From the NCBI RefSeq assembly GCF_003182595.1, contig NZ_PDNZ01000004.1:248001-312000 (forward strand): a stretch of DNA of 64,000 nucleotides. Reading direction: 5' to 3'. Positions within the stretch are counted from its first letter, which is position 1. The number at the start of each line of letters is the position of its first letter. The notes beneath the pieces were generated by a model. That model did not search any database, was not told where the DNA came from, and saw nothing but the letters and a program-made list of their open reading frames with translations. The position numbers were made by a program, and so were the translations under genes. The DNA comes from Prosthecochloris marina (lineage in GTDB: Bacteria > Bacteroidota > Chlorobiia > Chlorobiales > Chlorobiaceae). This document shows positions 38,959 through 48,319 of this stretch, one piece after another.

Positions 38959-40067
38959 CTACTTCACTGAAATCTCCCGAACCATGTGTTCCCTGCCGGT
39001 ATCAACATCGATGACCTGCTGTTTGACGCTTTCGAAATCTATCTTTGTAAGATCGAGCATTCGTACCTGGCGATTATTCATCGTATGGTAATAATACCTT
39101 TTATTGCCGAGATCCGATACAGAGGTAATCTGGGTGGCACTCTCGATATCCTTCGGAATCTGCTCTCGAGGTACAACCGCTCCCAACGGGATGTTGAAAC
39201 TATCCAGAATCCGGAAAGACTCGAATACGGCATCGGTCGCATTCGACAGGGGACGAACAGAAGTCGTGAGTGCAGCCGCCCGAATGAAGCGCGAGGGTGG
39301 CGTGAAGTCCCCCGGCATACCGACCATTCCCGATCCTGCTCCCAATGGCCCGAGCTGGAAGTTCTCGATGCTCAAGGGTTCGCTGGGTTTTGGTGTTAAC
39401 TTGATGTAGTTTCGCAGGTTGGTAAGATGCCAGTCATAGGTCGGAGAATTCGTTATAATACCCAGAAAAGAGTCGTATACCTTTAACTGCCCCCATCGAC
39501 GAACTCGATAACGATGCTCTCCCCGCCAGGATCAGCGACCTTCCAGTGGAACGGCAGCGCCGCACCTCCGAATCGTGGATCATCGACGTTCACGACAGCG
39601 ACCGTACTGAGGTTCCTGCGCACCTCACCAACCGTCTGAAACGATGACAGCATCCATTGCATGAAGTCCCCGACGCTCATTGCGTTGGCCGCTTGTTTCG
39701 GATCATATTTCATGTAGCTTGCATAACCCGGCAGGTAGTACATACCGACATACAGCCCCTTCTCATTCATCCCGTCAGGCCCGTAAGATTGACCGTATGC
39801 CGTCATGGAGACAAAGCCGAAACGACTTTTCCAGCGTTTGCCGTTCGGTCCGTCTGGTGTTGATGCGGTGAATGTCTTGTTACGAGGAAAGACAGCAATC
39901 TTGTTGTGCTGGGCGTCGCTCGGCGCCCACTCCACGGTCCGGGCAACCACAACGGATCCATCCTTGCTTTTCAGAGAAATGCCGGTGCACGCATTGGTAT
40001 GATCGTGAAAACCAAACAGGAGGCAGAACCCAACGATCGCAGATATCCAGAAATTTCTGTGTTGCAT
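38959..40067 (-). pseudogene. Linear amide C-N hydrolase (choloylglycine hydrolase family), frameshifted
   Basis: A secreted Ntn hydrolase gene in two frames. The first part (40067 to 39483) has a signal peptide followed by [12 protein letters not shown], where Cys would be the N-terminal nucleophile after cleavage, then [10 protein letters not shown] and ending IEFVDGGS. The second part continues in another frame with KVYDSFLGIITNSPTYDWH, then LTNLRNYI, and runs to 38959. The break is at about 39481-39487, where AGTTAAAG lacks one base compared with an intact frame; nothing else is missing. The family includes penicillin V acylases, bile-salt hydrolases and lactonases. Either the gene is inactivated or the break is a sequencing error. 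It lies between the two arms of the biosynthetic cluster. Confidence 0.85.
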
Positions 40068-40292
40068 GGTTTCTTCTTTGATAGTTGCGGACTCATGAAA
40101 AACGGAGTTTGTTTCAAGCAAGCACATTATACTTCTAAAATACAACACACAAGCAACAAAAACACAGGAACAGAGAACATCTTATAGAGAAATCCGCAAA
40201 AACAAATACTCATCGCCACACAGTAATCCCGCACGTACTTTCGAAAACACGAAGAAAAGCGGCGGATAGCCACCATATTGCCCTTCAAGCAG

Positions 40293-41024
40293 TCAAGCCG
40301 AATCTCCACCATCGACTACCAACACCTGCCCTGTGATCCATGACGCTGAACCGGAAGTCAAAAAAAACACCGCTTCGGCAATATCTTCCGGTTTACCCAA
40401 TCTCTGCAAAGGCAATGTTTCACAGATTCTTTTACGCTCCCTCACCGGGTCCTCACAACGGCTAAGATACTCTTCGAACATTTCCGTTTCCACAGCACCC
40501 GGGCAGACGCAGTTAACACGGATCGCAGGTCCGTGATCCCGGGCCATCGCACGGGTCAGTGAAATGATCGCCCCTTTTGTAGTTGCATAGGCAGCATTCC
40601 TGTTCGCACCCGAGAGAGCGAGAATCGAGCTGATATTGATAATCGATCCGCATTGCATATGCATCATCACCGCTTTCGTCAATCGGTAGATAGCCGTTAG
40701 ATTCGTATCGAGCAACCGTTGCCAGAGCGCTTCAGAGGTGTCGGTTAAACTCGATGGTGACGGGTTGATTCCGGCATTGTTGACAAGTACATCGACATTG
40801 CCATCATCCAAAAATCCATCCAATGTGGTTTTGATCTGCGAGATGTCGGTCAGGTCACAGCATATACCCGTTACATTAAGAATATCATCACCGATGGAAG
40901 CAATATCCGGTTTGCGATCCAATCCAAAAACCCTGGCTCCAGCTCCTGCGAATTTGCGCACTGCAGCGAGGCCGATGCCGGATGCCGCACCCGTAATAAT
41001 CACTTTCTTACCTTGCATCATCAT
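40293..41024 (-). CDS. Short-chain dehydrogenase/reductase of the biosynthetic cluster
   Basis: A 243-residue classical SDR. The cofactor loop TGAASGIG is at about 11-18, an aspartate at the end of strand 2 (FGLDRK) suggests NAD, NNAGINPS is near 87, and the catalytic residues are in ISSILALSG and YATTKGA. It ends TGQVLVVDGG like FabG-type enzymes. Its ATG overlaps the stop of the phosphorylase-like gene (ATGA); three ATGs occur in a row, so the first residues are uncertain. It is the last gene of the operon that starts at 45810. Confidence 0.9.
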   Translation of the reverse strand: MMMQGKKVIITGAASGIGLAAVRKFAGAGARVFGLDRKPDIASIGDDILNVTGICCDLTDISQIKTTLDGFLDDGNVDVLVNNAGINPSPSSLTDTSEALWQRLLDTNLTAIYRLTKAVMMHMQCGSIINISSILALSGANRNAAYATTKGAIISLTRAMARDHGPAIRVNCVCPGAVETEMFEEYLSRCEDPVRERKRICETLPLQRLGKPEDIAEAVFFLTSGSASWITGQVLVVDGGDSA

Positions 41025-41797
41025 TGTTCCACGTATCCGCGTACGGCATTGGTGAGATGCCGCACCACATTGTAATATACCTTCGTTGAAGGTGCAATGT
41101 CCCAGCTACCGTCAGTCCTGACCAGATCACTGATAAACACCAGTCCTGCAAGATTTTTTCCACGGCACTCAGCCACCGTGCAGAGTGCCGACAATTCCAT
41201 TTCTATAGCAAGAACCTGCTGTTCAAGCAGCTCATTAATAAACATCTCTGTTTCCCGGTACAGCGCGTCGGTCGTTGCAACAGTACCTTGCCGGAACAAC
41301 AGCCCAAGATCCTGAAGAGTGATTTTCAGGCGCTCTACGGACCCGGCCGCAGGCAAGGAATGTCCTGAACGTCCATAGTGCGGAGATGTCCCTTCGAATA
41401 TCATGGCACGCGTAGCGAGAAGCAATTCTCCAAGCTGCATATCAGGGAGAAGTTTTGCCGTCGGATGCCCTGCCGGTCCGATCACAAGGAACTCCTCACA
41501 ACCCAGAGCAATGAGTTCTTCCAATTGCACAGCAGCCATGGGCGCACCATGCATGCCGCGAGCCATAGCAAAAGAACGACCATCCTCAGGCGTAAAGAAA
41601 TACAGCTGCATCGGGTTGGTTACCCCCAGTGTCAACGTGCGATGAGAATGAAGAGCTTTCATTTGACCAATGACATCAGGTACATAGCTGATAACACAAT
41701 GGCGAGGAATAACAGGTAGTTCGAGGCTTTTTTCTCGAGAAAGGAGAAAGTCAATATAACGCTGTGCGGTAGTGATACTGGAATCTGGAACTGACAT
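41021..41797 (-). CDS. Nucleoside phosphorylase-like protein
   Basis: A 258-residue protein of the NP-I (PNP/UDP) phosphorylase family. Visible are the phosphate-site-like LTLGVTNPMQLYFFTPEDG area, the GPAGHPT segment and the nucleoside-binding AIEMELSALCTVAE, corresponding to the family's E-M-E motif, followed by VFISD. The family splits nucleosides with phosphate or hydrolyses methylthioadenosine/adenosylhomocysteine. In a cluster with a radical SAM enzyme it could remove 5'-deoxyadenosine or related nucleosides, but this is only a suggestion. The ATG at 41797 is 5 bp after the glycosyltransferase stop; a TTG at 41806 would overlap that stop and is an alternative start. Confidence 0.85.
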   Translation of the reverse strand: MSVPDSSITTAQRYIDFLLSREKSLELPVIPRHCVISYVPDVIGQMKALHSHRTLTLGVTNPMQLYFFTPEDGRSFAMARGMHGAPMAAVQLEELIALGCEEFLVIGPAGHPTAKLLPDMQLGELLLATRAMIFEGTSPHYGRSGHSLPAAGSVERLKITLQDLGLLFRQGTVATTDALYRETEMFINELLEQQVLAIEMELSALCTVAECRGKNLAGLVFISDLVRTDGSWDIAPSTKVYYNVVRHLTNAVRGYVEQ

Positions 41798-41802
41798 GCC
41801 AT

Positions 41803-42798
41803 TCAAACGTTTGGGATATTAAAGCGCTCTTCGCAACAAAACTGTTCCCGGAGAATACCTGGAATCTTTGCTTCCAAGTCGGCCAGAAAGATTTTACGTT
41901 GCCGGGTTGGACTTTTCAACTGAGCCAGACGAAGCAAGTACAAAGCCGTATCGACAGGCGGATTAGAACGCTTCAGGAGCGCCAAAGCTAACTGGTCAAG
42001 CGCTTTTGCCTGACTTTTTGGCTCCTTTGCCTGAGGAAACCAGGATTCAAGTGGGAGCGCGGAAAAGAAGGTATAAGCCTGCTTATCGTTGAGCAGTCGC
42101 TTTGCTGCACGGTTTTTCGGGTCCGTTATCTGATTGCTGTGTTTACGATAAATCGCAACCTGCTGTGCAACATGCGCGATTTCATATTTACGTACCAGCC
42201 TGGACCAGAGTTCACGATCTTCGAGACCGTCAAAACTGCTGTCAAACCCACCGATATCTTGAATAACGCTACGTTCCGCGAGAGAAGCAGAAGGCGCGAC
42301 GGGATTGCCACCCGGTACCATAAACTGTAGATACAAACCGGGTCTTGGCTTCGGAGGCTGAACCCGCGTTGGCTGAAAACGATCTTCTGCCTGGAAGTAC
42401 TTGATGAAGTTTGCGTAGACGAGCTTAACCGGTTCAGCTGCAGATTGTAAAGCATGTACTAAAATCTCAAGACCTTGGGGAAGATAGCGATCATCCGAGT
42501 CCAGCAACGCCAGATATTTCCCTCGTGCACGGGAGATACCATGATTGCGCGCAGCGCTGATACCACCATGAGACTCATAATAATAGCGGATGCGTGCATC
42601 ACGTTTACAGTATATCTCTGAAATCCGGCGGCTGTCATCGTTATCAGATCCATCATCGATAATAAGAAGTTCCCAGTTGTGAAATGTTTGTGCAAGAACG
42701 CTCTCGATGGTCTCAGCGAGATAATCAGCCCGGTTATAGACGGGCGTGATAATCGAAACCACTGGTTTCTTTGTACCTTCGCTTCTATCGATGGTCAT
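41803..42798 (-). CDS. Family 2 glycosyltransferase of the biosynthetic cluster
   Basis: A soluble 331-residue GT-A fold enzyme. Motifs are VSIITPVYNRADYL, IIDDGSDNDDS, the donor-site DSDDRYLP (DXD-like) and GLEDRELWSRL with the catalytic-type ED. No membrane segment is seen, unlike the gene at 15535. The start at 42798 overlaps the radical SAM gene's stop (ATGA); the frame is open to 42882 but the extra residues lie inside the upstream gene. Donor and acceptor are unknown. Confidence 0.9.
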   Translation of the reverse strand: MTIDRSEGTKKPVVSIITPVYNRADYLAETIESVLAQTFHNWELLIIDDGSDNDDSRRISEIYCKRDARIRYYYESHGGISAARNHGISRARGKYLALLDSDDRYLPQGLEILVHALQSAAEPVKLVYANFIKYFQAEDRFQPTRVQPPKPRPGLYLQFMVPGGNPVAPSASLAERSVIQDIGGFDSSFDGLEDRELWSRLVRKYEIAHVAQQVAIYRKHSNQITDPKNRAAKRLLNDKQAYTFFSALPLESWFPQAKEPKSQAKALDQLALALLKRSNPPVDTALYLLRLAQLKSPTRQRKIFLADLEAKIPGILREQFCCEERFNIPNV

Positions 42799-43805
42799 GG
42801 TTGAAGCTCCGCAAACGGGTTTGCAGTGGGGTGCCACATTTGGCCGTAACGGTCCGGACATCCGGCGCAGAGAGGTTCGCAATCCGCCTGTACACGGGCA
42901 CGGAAATGATGGTAAGCAGGACTGCTCCAGATCTTCTCGAAGTCCGTTTCGAACAAGTTGCCGAAATGTAGTACATCAGGATCCGGCTGCAAGCAGCAGG
43001 GCGAGACAAAACCGTCCCAGGTGACGTTGCAGCCATGCAATGGCCATCGGCAACGCCACGAGTAGTCAGGAATATCCATTGCAGGCGGCAGAAAACGAAT
43101 ACCAAGCCTTGATGCAAGGGCATGTGCTGATTGTGTCGCCTCTCTGTAGTATCCATAACCATTATCACCGGGACTTTCCTCGTCAAGATAGCCAGCCGGA
43201 AGAAAGCTTCCGTTGAGATTCTGCAGGTAAACTTCATCCAGACCAAGCTCCGCAGCAAGCCTGATTATCGAGCTTAGACTCTCAATAGCAGGCTGCACCG
43301 TAACCAGCGCAAACGCAAGACTGATATCCTCGTAGCCGCCGTTGTAACGCAGCTCAGCAAGTTCAGTAATGTTTGCAAGAACTTTTTTTATGGATAAACC
43401 GGGGCGGAGGCGACTGAAATCTGTTGCCTCAAGCGTGTCTACGGATAGGTTGATACGATTTATCCCCGAATCGAGCAGTGCCATAGCCTTTTTCATGCTC
43501 AACAAAGAGGCATTGGTAGTTGTGCCGACACGTGCCCCACACAAACGACTACAACGGATCATCGCTGGCAGATCCTTGTTCAGTAAAGGTTCACCGACAC
43601 CCTGCAAATGGATGTGAGACACTTCCGGCAGGCGGTCAAGAACCTCTCGAAACCGCTCCAGACGCATATCTCCTTCCGGTCTGGCCCAGTGTGTCCGCCG
43701 GCAATAACCACACGTGAAATTGCAACGATTGGTCGGCTCTATCTGAACCCGTCGCAATACCGGTCGCCCATTGACATATACCTGTACAGATTCACGCTCA
43801 ATCAT
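42795..43805 (-). CDS. Radical SAM/SPASM-domain enzyme of the biosynthetic cluster
   Basis: A 336-residue radical SAM protein. The cluster motif is CNFTCGYC (about 29-36), followed by GVGEPLL for SAM binding. The C-terminal SPASM-type region has CRWPLHGC, SPCCLQPD, and CEPLCAGCPD, enough cysteines for one or two auxiliary 4Fe-4S clusters. SPASM enzymes oxidise or crosslink peptides, epimerise residues or act on small molecules. No precursor peptide gene is visible nearby, which favours a small-molecule substrate. It overlaps the ATP-grasp gene upstream by 8 bp and the glycosyltransferase gene downstream by 4 bp. Confidence 0.9.
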   Translation of the reverse strand: MIERESVQVYVNGRPVLRRVQIEPTNRCNFTCGYCRRTHWARPEGDMRLERFREVLDRLPEVSHIHLQGVGEPLLNKDLPAMIRCSRLCGARVGTTTNASLLSMKKAMALLDSGINRINLSVDTLEATDFSRLRPGLSIKKVLANITELAELRYNGGYEDISLAFALVTVQPAIESLSSIIRLAAELGLDEVYLQNLNGSFLPAGYLDEESPGDNGYGYYREATQSAHALASRLGIRFLPPAMDIPDYSWRCRWPLHGCNVTWDGFVSPCCLQPDPDVLHFGNLFETDFEKIWSSPAYHHFRARVQADCEPLCAGCPDRYGQMWHPTANPFAELQP

Positions 43806-45810
43806 TGTTTTCTTCGCTTAGAACCTGGATGGAAGCTTCGATCATTGAATCGAGGGATTCGAAAACGCGTACCTTGTCCCGAGCGAACAACTGTCGGCTG
43901 TATGACTGGAGCGGATGGTTTCTCACGAACCATATCTCACAATCATGCTGGCTGCTCAACAGTTCCATTTGCTTGGGCGTCTTCTCCCATTCATCCGGCC
44001 AACTGCCAAAGACTATCTTTTTAATAAATGGCAGCGCAAGCCCATCGGATTCAATCGCCTCGAGTTCGCCTGCAAGAAGCAACCCAGAAACAGATGGGTT
44101 GATAATGAGCATACGCGCTTCTGAAATAGAATCCTTACCTCCGTCACCGATGCGTTCCCTGCCAATGAATATGCCGTCCGTTGAAACACTTCCTAAACCT
44201 GACAGATCATGCCCACTGTTTTCCCGTATCCTCCGAATCACGTCTTCACGATCGGCCCCCAAAACCAACATCGACGGGATTCTGCCTTTTTTCGGGACAT
44301 AGCTACTGAGCAATTGACCGTGAAGATGAGTAAGAATGGTTCCCATCTGCGGCTGGGCATTCACCTCGATAATGACGGCATCAGATTCCTGCCAGGACTT
44401 TTCGATATCATCCGTGATGAAATCGACCGCCGCTATATCCAGACGAAGCAGTGCTGCCGCCCGCTTGACCAAAGAGAGATAAGAAGGGTGAATATCATCT
44501 TTTTCAAGAATGATTACATCACCCCCGGTACTCACATTTGCAGCTTTTTTCAGGGCGACGAATCGCCCTTCCTGTGGAACAGAATCAAGGCGAAGCCCCT
44601 CCTGCTGTAACAACAAGCGTGCCTCTTCATCCACAGCAATCGGCTTCATGATCGAAAAACGACTGGAGGAACGTCTTGGATCGGTATTTGTCTTTTCAAT
44701 AAGCTGTTCCACCGTTGCAACTCCGTTACCAGTAACCCCTGCAGGCTGTCGTTTCACGATAACGACACTTTCACCCCGAAATAGTGTGATACGAAATGCA
44801 TGGCCTTTATGATGGCGCTCCAGCATGATATTCGTCGACAGCTTACCTGCCTGCTTGAATGCTGCGTAAACCTCGTTTTCGGTCCTCAAGTCGGCATATA
44901 CCCCCTTACCCTGGTCAAGATCTGCCGGTTTTACCACTACAGGAAAGCCAATCCTGCCAGCCAAAGAGGCCGCTTCCGTCATATTTTTGACGCGTTTTCC
45001 CTCCGGCACAGGAATACCTGCGCTTGCCAATACCGAAGCGGTTAACAGCTTGCTTTTCGCATACTTCACAGCGATGAAGGGTGTTTCATCGGTAATGCTG
45101 CTGTTGAACCATCGCCCTCTGATTCCCCAACCATATTGAAATACACCTCCCGGTAAAGCGACAACAGGTATACCGAGAGTATCCGCTGCACGAATAAAAC
45201 GGATATTGTTCGAACCACCGGGAGCGAGAGTTTTGAGCCTCTGAAAGAGCTGATCAAGCTTTTTGCCCTGCTTTGTTGACAGCTCCCTCTGTTCAGGCCC
45301 CATATTATTAAGCACCGACAGTAACCACTCGAGAACAAGTTTGGCAGCAAGCGGAATAAGCGAAGGAAAAAACATGGTAATGATCAGCTCAGTTGAGCCG
45401 GCTACCTTTTCACCGTTCTGACTACCACTGATAATCTTTGTTGAATTCAGTACCGGTATCCCGGCAGATTCTTGCAGCCCACCAACAGCATCCCCTATCA
45501 TCCCGGCTAATGCATTACAATCTCCACCCTGCCCATCATCGATCTCCGACAGATGCTCAGGGGGAACATAAGGCCCGAGCAGCTGAACAAGTTGCCGGTT
45601 TATTCCGGCAAACTTTTGGGAATTCGAAATTCGAAGCCTGGCTGAGAGCGACGGTTGAGTCAACCCATGCATATAACCAGCTATGACTTCAACAGAATCA
45701 CATGCTATTAAAGGAAAATTGCTCATCGTCAAGGCTTGTAGGCATTGTTTTGTAAACAGATTTGATTTCCTGCCTGTCCTTCCCTGCAGATATGCCAACT
45801 CAATGGGCAT
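43798..45810 (-). CDS. ATP-grasp ligase related to cyanophycin synthetase (second copy)
   Basis: A 670-residue relative of the ligase at 36821, first gene of the minus-strand operon. The ATP-grasp part (about 220-490) has VFQYGWGIRGRWF, GFPVVVKPADLDQGKGVYA, IMLERHHKGHAFRITLF, VTGNGVATVEQLI, NVSTGGDVI and the metal-binding VIIEVNAQPQMG. The first 200 and last 150 residues match no family I recognise, and no Mur-ligase domain is present. The start ATG at 45810 gives MPIELAYLQ; another Met at codon 29 (45726) is possible. Having two different ligases in one locus suggests two successive amide bonds. Confidence 0.88.
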   Translation of the reverse strand: MPIELAYLQGRTGRKSNLFTKQCLQALTMSNFPLIACDSVEVIAGYMHGLTQPSLSARLRISNSQKFAGINRQLVQLLGPYVPPEHLSEIDDGQGGDCNALAGMIGDAVGGLQESAGIPVLNSTKIISGSQNGEKVAGSTELIITMFFPSLIPLAAKLVLEWLLSVLNNMGPEQRELSTKQGKKLDQLFQRLKTLAPGGSNNIRFIRAADTLGIPVVALPGGVFQYGWGIRGRWFNSSITDETPFIAVKYAKSKLLTASVLASAGIPVPEGKRVKNMTEAASLAGRIGFPVVVKPADLDQGKGVYADLRTENEVYAAFKQAGKLSTNIMLERHHKGHAFRITLFRGESVVIVKRQPAGVTGNGVATVEQLIEKTNTDPRRSSSRFSIMKPIAVDEEARLLLQQEGLRLDSVPQEGRFVALKKAANVSTGGDVIILEKDDIHPSYLSLVKRAAALLRLDIAAVDFITDDIEKSWQESDAVIIEVNAQPQMGTILTHLHGQLLSSYVPKKGRIPSMLVLGADREDVIRRIRENSGHDLSGLGSVSTDGIFIGRERIGDGGKDSISEARMLIINPSVSGLLLAGELEAIESDGLALPFIKKIVFGSWPDEWEKTPKQMELLSSQHDCEIWFVRNHPLQSYSRQLFARDKVRVFESLDSMIEASIQVLSEENND

Positions 45811-46237
45811 ACCGACTTACCCTGAAATGGTCTGACCTTAACCTCAACAGTACGGCTCTTTCGTTCCGCAGGAGATTATTATTAATTAAATATAAATAAT
45901 CGTCGATGGTATATGTCATTTATATTTATAGGACATCAAAACTTACATCTGCGTTTATTGTTGGCTTTATGCTTGATCACACCACCTACCTTGCTTCTTT
46001 TCTCTTTCCATAACACCTGACATGCTTTCCCCTGATTTCATTCATTTTCGCAAATATCGGGTTACCTATAACCCTGTCAATAGAAACGCTACATGCAACA
46101 GAAGCAACTGTAACGTACCTTAGAACCATAGGAGGAATAACAAAATAACTGATGAAACATTTTGTAAATTAATGAACGACGTATAATTCACTAAACGCAT
46201 TTAACACAGATAACGAATGATAAATCACTCAAAAAAT
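45811..46237. other. Divergent intergenic region between the biosynthetic operon and hipBA
   Basis: About 430 bp, AT-rich, without a gene. It must contain the promoter of the five-gene minus-strand operon; I could not pick out a convincing -35/-10 pair for it. Confidence 0.4.
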
Positions 46238-46266
46238 TTGACATCCTGCCTGAGAAAAGGTATATT
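46238..46266 (+). promoter_or_regulatory. Consensus promoter of hipBA
   Basis: TTGACA (46238-46243), a 17-bp spacer and TATATT (46261-46266); the hipB start codon is 40 bp further on. This is close to the sigma-70 consensus and the best promoter I see in the window. Confidence 0.75.
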
Positions 46267-46306
46267 TGAATGGTAATTCATGCATTGATCTGCAAATAAC
46301 GGCATT

Positions 46307-46654
46307 ATGACTGATAAATCACTCTCAAATTGGGTAGCATTGAGTGACAAGATGCTTGTTGGGCAAATAGGGGCTTTTGTGCGACACCACCGCCTGGAAC
46401 AGAACAAAACCCAGAATACACTTGCTCATGAGGCCGGTATCAGCCGATCGACGTTGAGCTTGCTGGAAAGGGGCGAAACTGTCACCCTCGCGACCTTAAT
46501 CCAGGTACTCAGGGTACTGGACCAGCTGCAGGTAATGGATGCCTTTGTCGTGGAACAACGCATCAGCCCTTTGATGATGGCCAAAATACAGAAAGAAAAA
46601 AGACAACGGGCCAGAGGAAAACAGGGCGGCGATACAACAAAACATGATTGGTAA
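46307..46654 (+). CDS. hipB: HipB-type antitoxin (HTH XRE family)
   Basis: A 115-residue DNA-binding antitoxin. The helix-turn-helix runs from about 28 to 75: RHHRLEQNKTQNTLAHEAGI, SRSTLSLLERGE, TVTLATLIQVLRVLDQ. A basic tail (KIQKEKRQRARGKQG) follows. HipB proteins bind their own operator and hold HipA inactive. Its stop is 3 bp before hipA, so the pair is one operon behind the promoter at 46238. Confidence 0.9.
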   Translation: MTDKSLSNWVALSDKMLVGQIGAFVRHHRLEQNKTQNTLAHEAGISRSTLSLLERGETVTLATLIQVLRVLDQLQVMDAFVVEQRISPLMMAKIQKEKRQRARGKQGGDTTKHDW

Positions 46655-46657
46655 GCA

Positions 46658-47962
46658 ATGGATGTAGCGGAAGTCAGGATATGGGGAGAGCTGGCCGGAG
46701 CTGTGGCATGGGACGTTGCCGCAGGACTGGCTACATTTGAATATGATCCCCGATTTTCAGCAAAGGGGTGGGATCTGGCCCCACTGCAAATGCCCATATC
46801 CGCTACGACAAAAACGTTTGTATTTCCTAAGCTGCGTAAAAAAGCCGAGCCTGAACTGGACAGCTTCAAAGGATTGCCAGGATTATTAGCAGACGTTCTG
46901 CCTGACCGGTACGGCAATGAGTTGATCAACCTGTGGTTGGCCCGGCAGGGTCGCCCACAGAACAGCATGAATCCGGTGGAGATGCTCTGCTTTATAGGTA
47001 CCCGGGGAATGGGTGCCTTGGAGTTCGAACCACCTGTTTGGAAAGCGAGAAAAAGAACCTTTTCCGTTGAGATCGAAGCGTTGGTAGATGTTGCAAAAAA
47101 CATGCTTTCCAAAAAAGAAGCTTTTGCTACCAACCTGGATGCGGATGCAAATAAGGCAGTATCGGAACTTCTTCGGATCGGAACTTCAGCCGGCGGCGCA
47201 AGGCCGAAGGCCGTGATTGCTTACAACGAAAAAACCGGAGAAGTACGATCCGGCCAGACAAATGCCCCCAAAGGGTTCGAACATTGGCTCTTAAAGCTGG
47301 ACGGAGTAAGTGACGTGCAACTGGGAACCTCTCACGGATACGGCAGGGTCGAAATGGCATACTATAATATGGCCCTTGCCTGCGGTATAATCATGATGCC
47401 ATCCCGATTGCTGGAAGAAAACGAAAGAGCACACTTTATGACCAAGCGCTTCGACCGGGAAGGCGGATCAACGAAGCATCACATTCAGACATTCAGTGCA
47501 TTAAAGCATTTCGACTACAACTCGGTCATGAGTTTCAGCTATGAACAACTTTTTCAAACCATGCGCGAACTGAAACTACCATATCCCGATGCAGAGCAGA
47601 TGTTCAGGAGAATGGTGTTCAATGTGGCTGCCCGAAACTGCGATGACCACACCAAAAACTTTTCGTTCCGGTTGAAGCAAAACGCCAGATGGGAACTGGC
47701 ACCAGCTTATGATGTTTGCCATGCCTATCAGCCCAATCACCGTTGGGTCAGTCAGCATGCTTTGAGCATCAACGGAAAACGGACGAACATCACGAAAAAA
47801 GACCTTTTAACCATCGCAAAATCCATAAATGTCAAAACAGCTGTAGAAATCATTGACGAAATCGATGCAGCGGTAGCACAATGGAAAAAATATGCCGATG
47901 AGGTAGCGGTTCCGCACAGCTTACGGGACCAGATCGCCAAAACCCTTATTCATGTGAGATAA
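46658..47962 (+). CDS. hipA: HipA-type serine/threonine kinase toxin
   Basis: A 434-residue kinase. HipA enzymes phosphorylate glutamyl-tRNA synthetase or other translation factors and cause growth arrest and persistence. Motifs are the phosphate-binding GTSAGGARPKAV (about 170-181), the catalytic NCDDHTKNFSF (about 325) and the DFG-equivalent PAYDV. The N-terminal subdomain (VRIWGELAGAVAWD and following) is fused here, as in full-length HipA. The kinase appears intact. Confidence 0.93.
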   Translation: MDVAEVRIWGELAGAVAWDVAAGLATFEYDPRFSAKGWDLAPLQMPISATTKTFVFPKLRKKAEPELDSFKGLPGLLADVLPDRYGNELINLWLARQGRPQNSMNPVEMLCFIGTRGMGALEFEPPVWKARKRTFSVEIEALVDVAKNMLSKKEAFATNLDADANKAVSELLRIGTSAGGARPKAVIAYNEKTGEVRSGQTNAPKGFEHWLLKLDGVSDVQLGTSHGYGRVEMAYYNMALACGIIMMPSRLLEENERAHFMTKRFDREGGSTKHHIQTFSALKHFDYNSVMSFSYEQLFQTMRELKLPYPDAEQMFRRMVFNVAARNCDDHTKNFSFRLKQNARWELAPAYDVCHAYQPNHRWVSQHALSINGKRTNITKKDLLTIAKSINVKTAVEIIDEIDAAVAQWKKYADEVAVPHSLRDQIAKTLIHVR

Positions 47963-48319
47963 TGCTTTCAGGGTTCCCCTACCGATCATCACAATTCTTA
48001 CGATCAGATTTTCGGTTTACGGATAGACGGTTCAAAAGCCATGAATATTGCCTGTTCCCCCCCCCTTCTTCATACCCTTCATAGTTCTCTGCAACATCAA
48101 AATATTTAACAGCGTTAACCTCAACAAAAAAAAGAACAGTGAAATATCACAGTATAATTTGCTCATCACAAAATTAACATGTAACTTTTTAAAACAATAA
48201 GCCACTCCATCTTTTAAGGTTAAGGTAAAATTCCCGAATGCCGACCGCCTGCATGAGAGGCTTTATGGTTCCACACACCGTAATCATCAGCCGCATCAAC
48301 CCTTTATAAAAGGCTTATC
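47963..48319. other. Intergenic stretch after hipA
   Basis: About 357 bp; contains a C9 run at 48058-48066 and no recognisable gene. AAAGG before 48320 serves the next gene as ribosome binding site. Confidence 0.4.

Noticed and set aside
42795..43805. Radical SAM/SPASM enzyme as a RiPP maturase
   Set aside because: No short precursor peptide gene was seen on either strand near the operon, so I prefer a small-molecule substrate.
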